Of a stretch of 64,000 bases of DNA, positions 16,623-26,217 are shown in pieces. The DNA is from Actinotignum schaalii FB123-CNA-2 (GTDB lineage: Bacteria; Actinomycetota; Actinomycetes; Actinomycetales; Actinomycetaceae). The stretch lies in the NCBI RefSeq assembly GCF_000411135.1, contig NZ_KE150262.1:705045-769044 (forward strand), written 5' to 3'. The notes under the pieces are model-generated. The model saw nothing but the letters and a program-made list of their open reading frames with translations. It was not told the DNA's origin and did not search any database. Position numbers and translations under genes: made by a program. Each line of letters opens with the position of its first letter. The stretch's first letter is position 1.

Positions 16623-19600
16623 ATGACCATCAATAGGGCGAACTTGAAACAAACCCTCAAGTCTATAGGATTCCGCTTTACCGGTGAAAAGGGTGAGGGA
16701 AAATTCGGGGAAGGTTTGCTCGACCGTGTTCAAGTCGATCTTGAAAACGAAACTATAACCTACCCGGAAGCCTTACGAGTGAACGAACAACAGACGACGA
16801 ATTTTTCAGCTCCCGAGAATTTCGTTGTACTGGAATGCGTTTTTCGGCTCTTGAAAAAGGGGTATCGACCCGAGCATATTGAACTCGAAAAACGCTGGTC
16901 TCTCGGCCATACCCCGAAAGGTGGTCGCGCGGATATCTGTATTTATGACGCTACCGGGCAATGCGTTATCACAATCATTGAGTGTAAAACGGCTGGTAGC
17001 GAATATAAGAAAGCGCGCCGAATTCTCCTTAAAGATGGGGGACAACTCTTCTCATATCGCCAGCAAGAGGGATCGGCAAAATGGCTTGCCCTCTACGCCT
17101 CCGACTTCAAGGATGGCAAGGTAGAATACCAGACTGAGGTAGTCGCTGCTTTTGATGATCCTCAAAAGGTTAAACAGGCGGAAAAAGACGGAACCATTAC
17201 GCTTTATCGTGAAGCTACATCCGTCGAAACGCTTTTCTCTGTTTGGCAAGAGACGTACGGAAAGCAGCTTCAAGGCGACCTTATTTTCAATCCCGATTCA
17301 AGCGCCTATAATGTTCAGATTCTCCCTTTGCGTAAACGAGACCTCAAAGCATTCACGCCAGAAGATAATATTGTAAACCGCTTTGAGGAGATCCTGCGCC
17401 ATAATAATGTCTCCGATAAGGAAAATGCCTTCAACAGGCTTATAGCGCTTTTCATTTGCAAGCTCGTTGACGAATACGGCAAGAGTGAAAATGATGAAGT
17501 CGAATTCCAATACCGGCAAGGTGCCGACACATATGAATCGCTGCAGGATCGTCTGCAACGACTTCATCAACAAGGTATGCAGACATTCATGAAAGAAGAG
17601 ATCTTCTACGTTCCGGCTGATTACCCCTCCCGCTTGTTCGCAACATATACCGAGAGTAAACGGGAAAGGGCAATCGAGGACCTTGATCGTACAATAAGAA
17701 TCTTGAAATTCTATTCGAATAACGACTTCGCGTTCAAGGATGTGCACAACGAAGAACTTTTCCTACAGAACGGAAAAATTCTCGTAGAAATGGTTCAACT
17801 CTTCGAACGCTATCGAATTGTCTACACTAAAAAGCATCAATTCTTAGGCGATCTTTTCGAGCAGTTACTCAATAAAGGCTTCAAACAAAACGAAGGCCAG
17901 TTCTTCACACCCATGCCAATTACCCGTTTCATCTGGGATTGTCTTCCGATGAACAAAATTGCGGGAAGTGCTGCGGCGCCGAAATATCCGCGCGTAGTAG
18001 ATTACGCCTGCGGTGCTGGGCACTTCCTCACCGAAGCAGTGGAAGCTATCAATGCTTTTCATAAATCACACTCGGACAACTCTTGGGTGAGAGACCATAT
18101 TTTTGGTATCGAGAAAGACTACAGACTTGCACGAGTATCTAAAGTTTCTCTGTTCATGAATGGGGCAGGGGAGGGGACGATTATTTTCGGTGACGGATTG
18201 GAAAACAAAACCGATCAGGGCCTAAAACCAAACAGCTTCGACGTCCTTGTTGCGAACCCACCATACTCTGTAAAAGCTTTCAAATCCCACTTAGATCTAA
18301 AAGGAAACAATTTCGAGCTGCTGAAGTACATCACCGATCAGGGAGGTGAAATTGAAGTACTATTCGTTGAGCGCATCGCCCAGCTTCTCAAACCGAAAGG
18401 TATCGCGGCGGTGATCTTACCGTCATCAATTTTGGCTAAAAATACAGCTAGCTACAAGGGTTCGCGCGAGCTACTACTACAGAACTTTAAACTGCGCACA
18501 ATAGTTCAGTTTGAATCTAAAACTTTCGGAGCAACAGGTACCAAGACTGTCGTATTGTTCCTGGAGAAGTACGATGAACCCCCGAAACGTAGCGCTCTTA
18601 TCTCTGACTGTGTCGAGGCGATCCTGTCCGGTGCTGACATTAGCAAATGGGAAGACGAGGAAATCCTTGCTGACTATCTCGAACATATCGAGGTCTCCCA
18701 ACGCCAGTATTTCAGTGCAGTCACTAGGAAGTCGACAAGCTTGGACGAGCTTGCGCAAATAAACCACTTTAAGCCGTATCTACAAACTTTCAATACTGGA
18801 ATGGTACAAAAAATCGAGGGGCGCGAAGAATTCAAAACCCTTTCACAACACGAACAACAAGCTTATGTCCGCACTGCCTTTTATGATTTCATTCGACCTA
18901 TCGAAGCAGAGAAGCTGCGCTACTTCGCGCTCACCCGCGACCAGTCCACGCTAGTCATAACAGCCCCGAGCAATACTAAGAGTGAAAAAGAATTCCTTGG
19001 CTACGAATGGTCAAACCGCAAAGGCAGCGAAGGAATCAAAATCTCACATCCGGGAGGCAAACTCTATAACGAGCAAAATCGCCAAGCCGAAGGAACCTTA
19101 GCTGCCGCAGTACGTGACTCATTCACAGGAACTCCACATTTGACTCGGGAGAGTCGCGCTTATGCGTCCGTGTTACGCACCAAGGATATGCTCGATTTCT
19201 CCCGAACCGAATTCAATCTGGAAATTAAGACCGTGGGAGACAAGCAGATAGTTATCGAATCAAAGTATCCAACGGTTTTCCTCGGTGAACTCAATAAGAT
19301 CGAGATCAGGAAAGGACAATCTATTACCTCCAGCCAAGCTGGAAACGGTGACGTTAAGGTCGTTGCCGGTGGAAGAACGTTCGCATACTACACCGATGTT
19401 GCAAACCGTTCTGCTGAGATCATTACTATCAGCGCATCGGGCGCGAACGCCGGATTCGTCAATTATTGGCAAGAAGAGATTTTCGCTTCAGATTGCACCA
19501 CAGTCCAAGCTTCTGATCCACTCACTACACGGTGGCTTTTCTATTTCCTGAAGTCTGTTGAAGCGCAAATTATGAACGTACTCCAGAAAGGCGCAGCGCA

Positions 19601-19814
19601 ACCACACGTCTACCCAAGCGATATCGAGAGGATCAAAATACCCGTTTTAACTAAGGAACAACAGCAACAAGTTGTATCAGCTTGCTCAAGTATTGATGCT
19701 GCCTACGAAACGACACGCATGAGTATCGCAACTTACCGAGAGAAAATCCAACAACTGTTTACCGAACTTGACATTTTAGCTGCGGGGGGGGGGGCACCGT
19801 CTCAAGCTTGCTGA
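16623..19814 (+). CDS. Single-chain Type IIB-like restriction-modification-specificity enzyme, truncated at a G11 tract
   Basis: A 1063-residue product in the present frame. The N-terminus has a PD-(D/E)xK-type nuclease signature: the Asp of ADICIYD near 103 and IIECK near 120. An N6-adenine methylase follows: motif I DYACGAGH near 460 and NPPY near 545. The C-terminus is a first target-recognition domain with its conserved helix (about 700-1055). The frame then hits 11 G and stops after APSQAC. Removing one G, or adding two, joins it to the frame ending at 20310. That would give about 1228 residues with a second recognition domain, the size and order of AloI-like enzymes. AAAGGAG (16611-16617) precedes ATG 16623. 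The gene is AT-richer than its neighbours, suggesting recent acquisition. Confidence 0.88.
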   Translation: MTINRANLKQTLKSIGFRFTGEKGEGKFGEGLLDRVQVDLENETITYPEALRVNEQQTTNFSAPENFVVLECVFRLLKKGYRPEHIELEKRWSLGHTPKGGRADICIYDATGQCVITIIECKTAGSEYKKARRILLKDGGQLFSYRQQEGSAKWLALYASDFKDGKVEYQTEVVAAFDDPQKVKQAEKDGTITLYREATSVETLFSVWQETYGKQLQGDLIFNPDSSAYNVQILPLRKRDLKAFTPEDNIVNRFEEILRHNNVSDKENAFNRLIALFICKLVDEYGKSENDEVEFQYRQGADTYESLQDRLQRLHQQGMQTFMKEEIFYVPADYPSRLFATYTESKRERAIEDLDRTIRILKFYSNNDFAFKDVHNEELFLQNGKILVEMVQLFERYRIVYTKKHQFLGDLFEQLLNKGFKQNEGQFFTPMPITRFIWDCLPMNKIAGSAAAPKYPRVVDYACGAGHFLTEAVEAINAFHKSHSDNSWVRDHIFGIEKDYRLARVSKVSLFMNGAGEGTIIFGDGLENKTDQGLKPNSFDVLVANPPYSVKAFKSHLDLKGNNFELLKYITDQGGEIEVLFVERIAQLLKPKGIAAVILPSSILAKNTASYKGSRELLLQNFKLRTIVQFESKTFGATGTKTVVLFLEKYDEPPKRSALISDCVEAILSGADISKWEDEEILADYLEHIEVSQRQYFSAVTRKSTSLDELAQINHFKPYLQTFNTGMVQKIEGREEFKTLSQHEQQAYVRTAFYDFIRPIEAEKLRYFALTRDQSTLVITAPSNTKSEKEFLGYEWSNRKGSEGIKISHPGGKLYNEQNRQAEGTLAAAVRDSFTGTPHLTRESRAYASVLRTKDMLDFSRTEFNLEIKTVGDKQIVIESKYPTVFLGELNKIEIRKGQSITSSQAGNGDVKVVAGGRTFAYYTDVANRSAEIITISASGANAGFVNYWQEEIFASDCTTVQASDPLTTRWLFYFLKSVEAQIMNVLQKGAAQPHVYPSDIERIKIPVLTKEQQQQVVSACSSIDAAYETTRMSIATYREKIQQLFTELDILAAGGGAPSQAC
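19784..19794 (+). repeat. Homopolymeric G11 tract inside the RM-specificity gene
   Basis: Eleven consecutive G, read directly at 19784-19794, lie between the first and second target-recognition domains. Such tracts slip during replication and switch genes in many bacteria. With 11 G the enzyme is truncated; 10 or 13 G restores a full-length frame. A sequencing or assembly error in the tract is also possible. Confidence 0.9.
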
Positions 19815-20310
19815 CCGTACTCATTTTGATATCCGCATCGGCAAACGTGTTCTCACCAAGGATCTCAGTTCAGACGGTAGCGTTCCGGTTTACAGCGCTA
19901 ATGTCGCTGAACCTTTCGGTTATCTGAACCAAACCCTTTTCGATGATTTCAATCAGCCGTCGATTCTCTGGGGTATCGACGGTGACTGGATGGTTAGCTA
20001 TCAGGAAGCAGGCAAGCCCTTTTATCCCACAGACCATTGCGGGGTCTTACGTGTCGTGTCCGATGCGGTGCAGCCCCGCTACCTTGCCCACGTTCTCCAG
20101 AGCGCTGGCCGGAAGGCAAGGTTTTCACGTGATTACAGGGCTTCGATCGACCGCATTTCGAGCTTGAGTATCCAAGCGCCCGATATCAACGCGCAGCGCC
20201 GAACTATCGAACGAGTAGAAGAGCTGGAAATGAACATAATTAATGCGCAACGTGAGCTAGACAATCTCTCTGAGCGAAGAAACGAAGTCGTTGCCCAGTT
20301 CCTTCGCTGA
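19795..20310 (+). CDS. Second target-recognition domain, out of frame in this G11 state
   Basis: Directly after the G tract a frame runs without a stop to 20310. It reads HRLKLADRTHFDIRIGKRVL and on through about 170 residues, ending in a helix like that of Type I/IIB specificity domains (AQRRTIERVEELEMNIINAQ and onward to VVAQFLR). The same layout closes the first recognition domain upstream. It has no ribosome-binding site of its own at its beginning. I read it as the 3' part of the gene starting at 16623, silent unless the tract changes length. Confidence 0.85.
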   Translation, partial: HRLKLADRTHFDIRIGKRVLTKDLSSDGSVPVYSANVAEPFGYLNQTLFDDFNQPSILWGIDGDWMVSYQEAGKPFYPTDHCGVLRVVSDAVQPRYLAHVLQSAGRKARFSRDYRASIDRISSLSIQAPDINAQRRTIERVEELEMNIINAQRELDNLSERRNEVVAQFLR

Positions 20311-20375
20311 AATCGTCAACTCTTGACTGGATATAGACGCGCGGGTGTAGTGACTTTCCCGTAATTTATCAACGT

Positions 20376-21152
20376 CTATTGTGTGAGAGACGGCTGCTCG
20401 CTGGCCACGTTCTTCACCTTTGGCTTCTTCTTGTCAGGAGTTGCAACTGTTGCCGCTCGGGTGGCCGGGTTACCCGGGCACGCGGCTTGAACACTGTATT
20501 CGCCGGTGAGTGCTCCTTCGCCGGTATCCTCGCTGAATTTGATGCCGGCGGCTGCGGCTTTCTCCCGCATCTGCGCTATGCGTTGTTTCATCGCCTCGAT
20601 ACCCAAGACCGGCGCGTCCGGCTCAGCTGCTTCACTCTCCACACCAACCCCCGGCACGCCAACCCTCGGGGCTACTGCGGCCGGGTTAGTGGTGGACGCT
20701 GGTGTCTTGTCCGACGTCGCCACGTCAGGACGAGCATCCAGGGCGGCGGTGAGCTTATCTACCTGTTCGGGCGTGAGCGAGTTCGTGTCTGCTCGGTCGA
20801 TCATGTCGTCAGTAATCCCGTGGTCTTCCAGGAAAGACGCAACACGAGCATGAGCCTGCGCCGCCAATGGATCGGCCCCTGCATATTTCTTCGATAGGCC
20901 ATACATGCGGGCAATATCCATCGCGCTAGCGCTGTCCCACCAGCGTTCGTTGCTTGCTTGGGCGAGGAAAGGACGCGCAACCCCGAGCTGCGCCGTGAAT
21001 GCTTGCTGGGCGGTGGCGGCGCGCTGCGCCGAGCGCTGGAGGTGTGCGGCATACTCGGTTTGGACGCGCGCGACGATCATCGATGCCGCTTTCAGGAGCG
21101 CTGCCAGGGACTCGGCGGTCTCGTCCATGACGTCTTCGGTCTGCTCGTTCAT
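20376..21152 (-). CDS. Helical ICE protein next to the coupling-protein gene, unknown function
   Basis: A 258-residue protein. The N-terminal 80 residues are Ala/Gln-rich helix. The middle (WWDSASAMDIARMYGLSKKY) looks like a compact helical domain, and a Pro/Ala/Val-rich linker leads to a basic C-terminus. AAGGAG precedes ATG 21152. It is the last gene of the secretion operon and lies 42 bp after the coupling-protein gene, so it may interact with the coupling protein or relaxosome. No family is recognised. Confidence 0.72.
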   Translation of the reverse strand: MNEQTEDVMDETAESLAALLKAASMIVARVQTEYAAHLQRSAQRAATAQQAFTAQLGVARPFLAQASNERWWDSASAMDIARMYGLSKKYAGADPLAAQAHARVASFLEDHGITDDMIDRADTNSLTPEQVDKLTAALDARPDVATSDKTPASTTNPAAVAPRVGVPGVGVESEAAEPDAPVLGIEAMKQRIAQMREKAAAAGIKFSEDTGEGALTGEYSVQAACPGNPATRAATVATPDKKKPKVKNVASEQPSLTQ

Positions 21153-21194
21153 GGTGTCTTCTCCTTCTTTGATCTGAATAGATTTGTATGGTGG

Positions 21195-22955
21195 TTAGTT
21201 GGTCCAGGCATCACGCCCACCACTGGGCACTGCGCTGTGAGGTGTGGCTGTGGAGCCGTAGCGGGCAATAGACTCTTCCACCAACTCTTTCTTATCTCCC
21301 TCAAACCAGGGGAGGAGCCGGATGAGAGTGGGTCTAGATTTTGAGGCGAAAAGCCAGGCACGCCACGCCGGTAGCGCTGCCAGCTCCGCTTCACTCGCGA
21401 TAGGCACCTCTAAAGAGTTTTGGGAGATGGAGGTCGATCGCACACCTTTCGACAGTGACGTCGAACGTTGGGAAGTCCTATAAGTTCCGATGAGTTTCGA
21501 GATTTTCGCGAGGATCTCGGTCTCTTTAACACCACCCGCATACAAAACGTTATTCGCCGCTGACCAGAGCATATTCATTCCCGCTTCACCCCACACGGAG
21601 ACCCCTTGCGACCAGGACTGCAAGATCGTGTGGAGGCAGATGCCTTTCGACCCGAAATGCGAATAAAGACGCGGTAGTTCACGCCAAGGACAGACGTTCG
21701 CTGCTTCATCAAGCACGACCATCATGGGGGTGGCAAGACGCCCGCCGTGCTGGGCTTGGGCGTAGTTTTCAGCCGCCAAACAGGTCACGGCCGTGAGCGC
21801 CGCAACTAACGGGGAGATTGCTGCGCCGTCGACGGACATCGAATAAAGCGCTTCGCGGGTTTGCACGAACATGGCCGGGTTGAATTCGGCACCGCCCCCG
21901 TCCCACCAGCTCCTGGTTTCGGGGTCGCCCACCCATTCCAAACCACTACGCGCATGTGCCCACATACCGCCCTTAGTCACGCTGGGGAGGTCCATTTGTG
22001 CCCGCAGGAGCGCGGCGAGTTCGCTCATGCCGTGGTTACGCAGAATGTCGATAGGGGTCTCATCCAGGGTGGATTGCACCCAGGTGTAGACGTCGGCTAT
22101 GGAGCGGTGCTCGAGCGCGGCAGCGGCCAAGAGGCAGGCGCGGATTTGTTCCCCGCCGCCATCCCAAAAGCTGTCGTAGGCTTTGGTTGCGGTGCCGGCT
22201 CGGGCCGCGTCCCCTAATACTTTTGCTAGGTGTGTGGCGCGCGAGAAGAGGCTCCCGCCATAGGAGGGGTTGGTGAGGTAGGTGAGGGGGTTCCACCACA
22301 TCGAGGCGGGTTTTTGCAGGATGTTGCAGGGGTCGAACACCCACACTTTCTCACCTAAGGTTTCGCGGGCATAGCGGGTCGCGTCCACTAGGTCGCGTTT
22401 ATTCGACGTCGCAAGCACGGCTCCCGGTGCTTCCAGAAGTAAGGGGATGGCGTAGCCGGCTGTTTTACCTCCCCTAGGTCCGGAGAGCATGAGCGAGACA
22501 CTCTCGTAGTCCCCGTAGAGTAGTTCGCCGGTGTCTACGGCCCGCCCGAGCCTGTAACCTATCGGGGCATCTCCTGAGATTCCGAGGCGTTGGGCTTTCT
22601 CGGCAACCACGTCGCGTTGGAGGGCTTGGCGGGCCGCTCTCCCGCCGGTGAGGCGTGCTTTGTTATCCCCTCGCACCCGCCGCCCTCGCGCCCGAAGCAC
22701 GCGCCAGGAAACTAGGCCGGTAATACTCATGACGATTGCGGCGAAAATCCCGGCGATCATCCACGTCATGCTGCTGAGGTGTAGTTTTCCGGTTGCGAGG
22801 TAGATAAGGAGCACAAGCGGATTGAACGGCACTCTCTCACCCGTAATGAGGCCGGCGAGGAACAGGGATGCACACAGCAGTACGCCGACGCCGATGGAAA
22901 TGAGGGTGGCGATGAGCGCGCCGGCGTCGCCGGTTGTTCCGGGCTTATTAGTCAT
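21195..22955 (-). CDS. Type IV coupling protein (VirD4/TraG-like ATPase)
   Basis: A 586-residue protein that would link the relaxosome to the secretion channel and drive DNA export. Two N-terminal hydrophobic segments (about residues 10-32 and 55-80) form the membrane anchor. Walker A is SGPRGGKTAG (about 155), Walker B is MMVVLDEAANV, and ICLHTILQSWSQG follows, as in the TraM-recognition domain region of this family. Its ATG overlaps the end of the upstream membrane-protein gene (ATGACTAA), consistent with a tightly packed operon. The length is normal for Gram-positive TraG-type proteins. Confidence 0.9.
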   Translation of the reverse strand: MTNKPGTTGDAGALIATLISIGVGVLLCASLFLAGLITGERVPFNPLVLLIYLATGKLHLSSMTWMIAGIFAAIVMSITGLVSWRVLRARGRRVRGDNKARLTGGRAARQALQRDVVAEKAQRLGISGDAPIGYRLGRAVDTGELLYGDYESVSLMLSGPRGGKTAGYAIPLLLEAPGAVLATSNKRDLVDATRYARETLGEKVWVFDPCNILQKPASMWWNPLTYLTNPSYGGSLFSRATHLAKVLGDAARAGTATKAYDSFWDGGGEQIRACLLAAAALEHRSIADVYTWVQSTLDETPIDILRNHGMSELAALLRAQMDLPSVTKGGMWAHARSGLEWVGDPETRSWWDGGGAEFNPAMFVQTREALYSMSVDGAAISPLVAALTAVTCLAAENYAQAQHGGRLATPMMVVLDEAANVCPWRELPRLYSHFGSKGICLHTILQSWSQGVSVWGEAGMNMLWSAANNVLYAGGVKETEILAKISKLIGTYRTSQRSTSLSKGVRSTSISQNSLEVPIASEAELAALPAWRAWLFASKSRPTLIRLLPWFEGDKKELVEESIARYGSTATPHSAVPSGGRDAWTN

Positions 22956-23268
22956 GCCAGTCCTCCGAGGCGTTGGAGCCGTTATGCTGTTGTCCGGCCC
23001 GGGTGAGGTAGCGCAGGAGATGCCAGGTGGCGCGCCCGGTCAAATCAGCGAAAATAACCGCGAAAAAGATGCCCAGGCCCCACGCCTGCGGCGTCAGTTT
23101 CACCTGTCCGGTGAGAAGATCGGCCACTAAAACAGGGAAAAACTTCGGCACTTCCTCACCGGTCGCAAAAGATGCGAGCAAGAGACCCGCGTAGAGGGAG
23201 GAAAGAACCACGAGGGTGATTGAGACCCAAAGCTGGCGCGGAATGCCGCGAAACCGGTTGTTATTCAT
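22948..23268 (-). CDS. Stand-alone paralogue of the coupling protein membrane domain
   Basis: A 106-residue protein with two membrane segments and no ATPase. It aligns by eye with the N-terminus of the adjacent coupling protein: ASFATGEEVPKFFPVLVADL against AGLITGERVPFNPLVLLIYL, then LTGQVKLTP against ATGKLHLSS. It therefore looks like a duplicated membrane domain kept as a separate gene. I chose ATG 23268 because GGAGA lies 5 bases upstream; it overlaps the end of the VirB4-like gene. It may form mixed complexes with the coupling protein or contact the channel. Confidence 0.8.
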   Translation of the reverse strand: MNNNRFRGIPRQLWVSITLVVLSSLYAGLLLASFATGEEVPKFFPVLVADLLTGQVKLTPQAWGLGIFFAVIFADLTGRATWHLLRYLTRAGQQHNGSNASEDWHD

Positions 23269-24727
23269 GCCATCTCCAAGAAGTATCAGACAAATCACGC
23301 TCACACGGGGTGAGGACACATTCGGCCGGAATACCGGGCTGGCGCCCGACTTTGATAAGGAACCGTCCCCGACCTACCGGGGCTGACAAGCGCCCGGTGT
23401 CGGGGTCAAGACTGCCCGGGTCTTGCCAACTCGTGAGCACATCTTCCTCAGCGGAATTCAGGCGCACTGCACCGCGCAGCAAACCCATTTCCCGTTCGGG
23501 TAGGCCGCCAAGGAGGCACACGCCAGCGCGCTCCACAAACCCGCGGGCTTTCGCCCGGGCTTGCTCACTAGCTAGGGCCTCGAGGTCGCTCATGGTGTGG
23601 GTGATCATGGCCTGCCCCACCGCCCATTGGCGGTTGAGTCGGGTGAGGGCGTCGACGGAGTCAACCATGCCCTCACCTGCCCGCAGGACGCGCCATAACT
23701 CATCCATGACCACGAAAAACAACCTGCGCTCGGCAAGGCTATTATCGGCGAGCGTGTTCGAGGTCGTAATATTCCCGAACCCATACGACCAACAAGCCAG
23801 CAAAACGGCGGCCTGCAATGCTTCATCCGCACCCGACACCGCGCTGACGTCAAAGACGACGGACCGGTCCATCCGCATCGGAGTTGTGGTGGGGGCTGCG
23901 AATATTTGCCCGAACCGCCCACCCAGCAAAGCCATGAGCGAGGCCTCTAAGGCCTCGGTTACTTGCAAATAACGCTCGATAGAGCCGCGATCAAGTGCCG
24001 CCAGGCGTACGTCGTCAGGGGCTGCCCGAACGATATTCAGAATATCGCTAATGACGGGGACGGCATCGGGGGTGTGGGTATCCCATACCCGCAGCGCCCG
24101 GTCAAGGATGGTGCGCTCCCGGTCGGTGATGCGTCCGCCTCGCACCAGCTCAACAAGGGAGGAAAGCATGGTGAGCTGGCGAGCATGAGCGCTATTCAAT
24201 AGATCGAGCCGGGCCTGCCCGGTGAGTTGGCTGGCGGCTGCGGCCGTGTTGCCGGTGTCTAGTGGATTCAGGCTCACGCCGCCGCGGCCGATAGTAATGC
24301 ACTGGCCACCCATAGCCTCGACGAGGTCAACGTAATCGGGCTTCAAATCACCAAGCACCATGGTTGATACACCGAAGCCAGCTAGTCCGAGGCTGATATG
24401 CCGCACCGCCGAAGACTTACCTAAACCCGGTAGTCCGAGGACGAACATCGAGGGGTTAGAGATCATGCCCGCCCTAAACCACGAGATCGGGTCGAAACAG
24501 ACGGGGGAGAGGCTGCCGCCTTTCTCGCACTGCCCGAACGGCACCCCAATCAAGGGTGCTGGAGCGCCGCTAGCGAAAGGCCACAAGCCACACACTTGTA
24601 CGCTGGTGCCGCGCCATTGGGGGAGTGCGGGAACATATACTTGGCGCCCGCCCCCGCGCCCGGTAAACCCACGCGAACCAGGCACCCGCCCGCCAGCCGT
24701 TGCTGCGGTATTGCTTTGGCTGGTCAT
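23261..24727 (-). CDS. VirB4/TraC-like conjugation ATPase
   Basis: A 488-residue cytoplasmic ATPase of the type IV secretion system. Walker A is LGLPGLGKSS (about residue 105), followed by a strand ending LGDLKPDY. Walker B is FFVVMDELWRVL (about 340), and ITHTMSDLEAL with LLGGLPEREM follow, as in VirB4 C-terminal domains. The protein lacks the long N-terminal half of classical VirB4, which is probably supplied by the SCO6880-like protein encoded just upstream (ATGA overlap). This split layout is typical of actinobacterial conjugation systems. It powers assembly and substrate passage. Confidence 0.88.
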   Translation of the reverse strand: MTSQSNTAATAGGRVPGSRGFTGRGGGRQVYVPALPQWRGTSVQVCGLWPFASGAPAPLIGVPFGQCEKGGSLSPVCFDPISWFRAGMISNPSMFVLGLPGLGKSSAVRHISLGLAGFGVSTMVLGDLKPDYVDLVEAMGGQCITIGRGGVSLNPLDTGNTAAAASQLTGQARLDLLNSAHARQLTMLSSLVELVRGGRITDRERTILDRALRVWDTHTPDAVPVISDILNIVRAAPDDVRLAALDRGSIERYLQVTEALEASLMALLGGRFGQIFAAPTTTPMRMDRSVVFDVSAVSGADEALQAAVLLACWSYGFGNITTSNTLADNSLAERRLFFVVMDELWRVLRAGEGMVDSVDALTRLNRQWAVGQAMITHTMSDLEALASEQARAKARGFVERAGVCLLGGLPEREMGLLRGAVRLNSAEEDVLTSWQDPGSLDPDTGRLSAPVGRGRFLIKVGRQPGIPAECVLTPCERDLSDTSWRWHE

Positions 24728-26217
24728 AGTGCCTCCCGAACACTTTCACTAATCACCGAATACCGGCCTGGCATAATCCCGAGGGGCAGGGAGATGGCGA
24801 AGGCGGCGTCTTGCCCGCCATAGCATTTCCGGATCCGAATCCGCGCCGACGATGCCAAAGACCCCACCGCGTCAACCATGTCTTTCACATCGCCCGCGTC
24901 ACTCGTCGTGGTTGCGGTAATGACCATCCCGAAATTCTCCAGCCCCGCACCGGCCGCTTCCTCGGCCGCGGAGGCTACCGCGTGAGCAAGTGCGACCTCA
25001 TCGCGGGCCCGCACATTCGCCGAGGAGGAGACCCGCACGGAGGCCGCGTTCTTGTCTTTCTCCACGATCTCCCCGGCCCGCCCAGCCTCAATCGGCCGAT
25101 AGAGCAGCGCGACGCGTTTGCGAGCGATACGAGGCGACGGCGCCAGCAGCGAAGCCAAAATGTTTGATTGGACGATACCGCGTGGGGCTGCGCTCATAAC
25201 CCACGACACTGACACAGCGTTGTCGTGGACGAGGTTGTCCCAGTTAGCTTGCGTGGCACTCGGGCCAACCTCATTCCATCCCAAGGTAACTGCCTCGCTG
25301 CTGGCTAGTGCGTCGTCGAAAACCTCTTGTGCGCCCGGGTCATAAGCTAGCCGCACGACCCGCCCCAAACCGGCCGCATCTAAGGGCCGTACGAAGCCTG
25401 CGCCGGTCCCGGTGAGGGCTTGGGAGAGGGAGGGGAGGCGAGTGGCAAGCTCGAGGCCCGCCTCCTCGATATCAAGGGTTTTACTAGTGCCTTTCCCCAA
25501 ATGATTCTCAAACGTGAGTGTCACGTAGGCACGCAAGGACGCGGACCCGTAAGGGTAGATATCGGCGACTTCGCTGAGCATCTGCTCCGCCAACGCCGGA
25601 ATATTCTCAGCTTGGTGGGTGCTTATCTCGCGCTGGAGGCGCGAGCCAGTATCGGGAGCGGATTCAACGACGACGCTCGCCCCCACAAGGCCTGGTTCTT
25701 CACCCAGCCGGGCTAAGAATTGTCCCCACCGCGCGACCCACGTATCGACCTGGTCTTGCGTGACAAGCGATGCTCCTTCACTCTCACAAGCGAAAACCAC
25801 AGCGAAAGTGCCCGCTCGCCCGGTGGTGATGACGGCGAAGTCGCGCCCGAAACCATCCACAAAATCGGCCACGTTCGTGGGCGCGAGGACACCTGGAAGC
25901 AGGAAAGCACCCCCTGTTACCCCGAGAGGGCCGGAGCGGTAGAGATTCTCACCGCGTCTGCGCGAGCGCCAAAATCGCATTCTTTCTCCAATCTTTCCCG
26001 CGAGTGACACCCCGTGCACGTCTTTACGGGCAAAAAGTAGGCCTAGGCTTCCGCCGATGCTGCCGAGCACAAGAGCGGGAATAATACCGGCAATAATCTG
26101 AACCAGGACCATCAAGATCAGGAGGGCGAAGACACCGACAGTCAGCGCGCCAGAAAGCCGCCCAATCCCAGGTGCCTGAGGCTTACGCCAATGGCCATAC
26201 GTGCGCGGGCTACTCAT
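24724..26217 (-). CDS. SCO6880-like conjugation protein (PrgI/VirB4 N-terminal-like)
   Basis: A 497-residue protein. The first 35 residues (SSPRTYGHWRKPQAPGIGRL) match the usual start of SCO6880-family proteins. Two hydrophobic segments (about 24-45 and 48-62) give a PrgI-like membrane part. The cytoplasmic remainder is alpha/beta without a Walker A motif, matching the N-terminal half of VirB4. It overlaps its upstream and downstream genes by 4 bp each (ATGA). It likely docks the VirB4-like ATPase at the membrane. Confidence 0.85.
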   Translation of the reverse strand: MSSPRTYGHWRKPQAPGIGRLSGALTVGVFALLILMVLVQIIAGIIPALVLGSIGGSLGLLFARKDVHGVSLAGKIGERMRFWRSRRRGENLYRSGPLGVTGGAFLLPGVLAPTNVADFVDGFGRDFAVITTGRAGTFAVVFACESEGASLVTQDQVDTWVARWGQFLARLGEEPGLVGASVVVESAPDTGSRLQREISTHQAENIPALAEQMLSEVADIYPYGSASLRAYVTLTFENHLGKGTSKTLDIEEAGLELATRLPSLSQALTGTGAGFVRPLDAAGLGRVVRLAYDPGAQEVFDDALASSEAVTLGWNEVGPSATQANWDNLVHDNAVSVSWVMSAAPRGIVQSNILASLLAPSPRIARKRVALLYRPIEAGRAGEIVEKDKNAASVRVSSSANVRARDEVALAHAVASAAEEAAGAGLENFGMVITATTTSDAGDVKDMVDAVGSLASSARIRIRKCYGGQDAAFAISLPLGIMPGRYSVISESVREAL

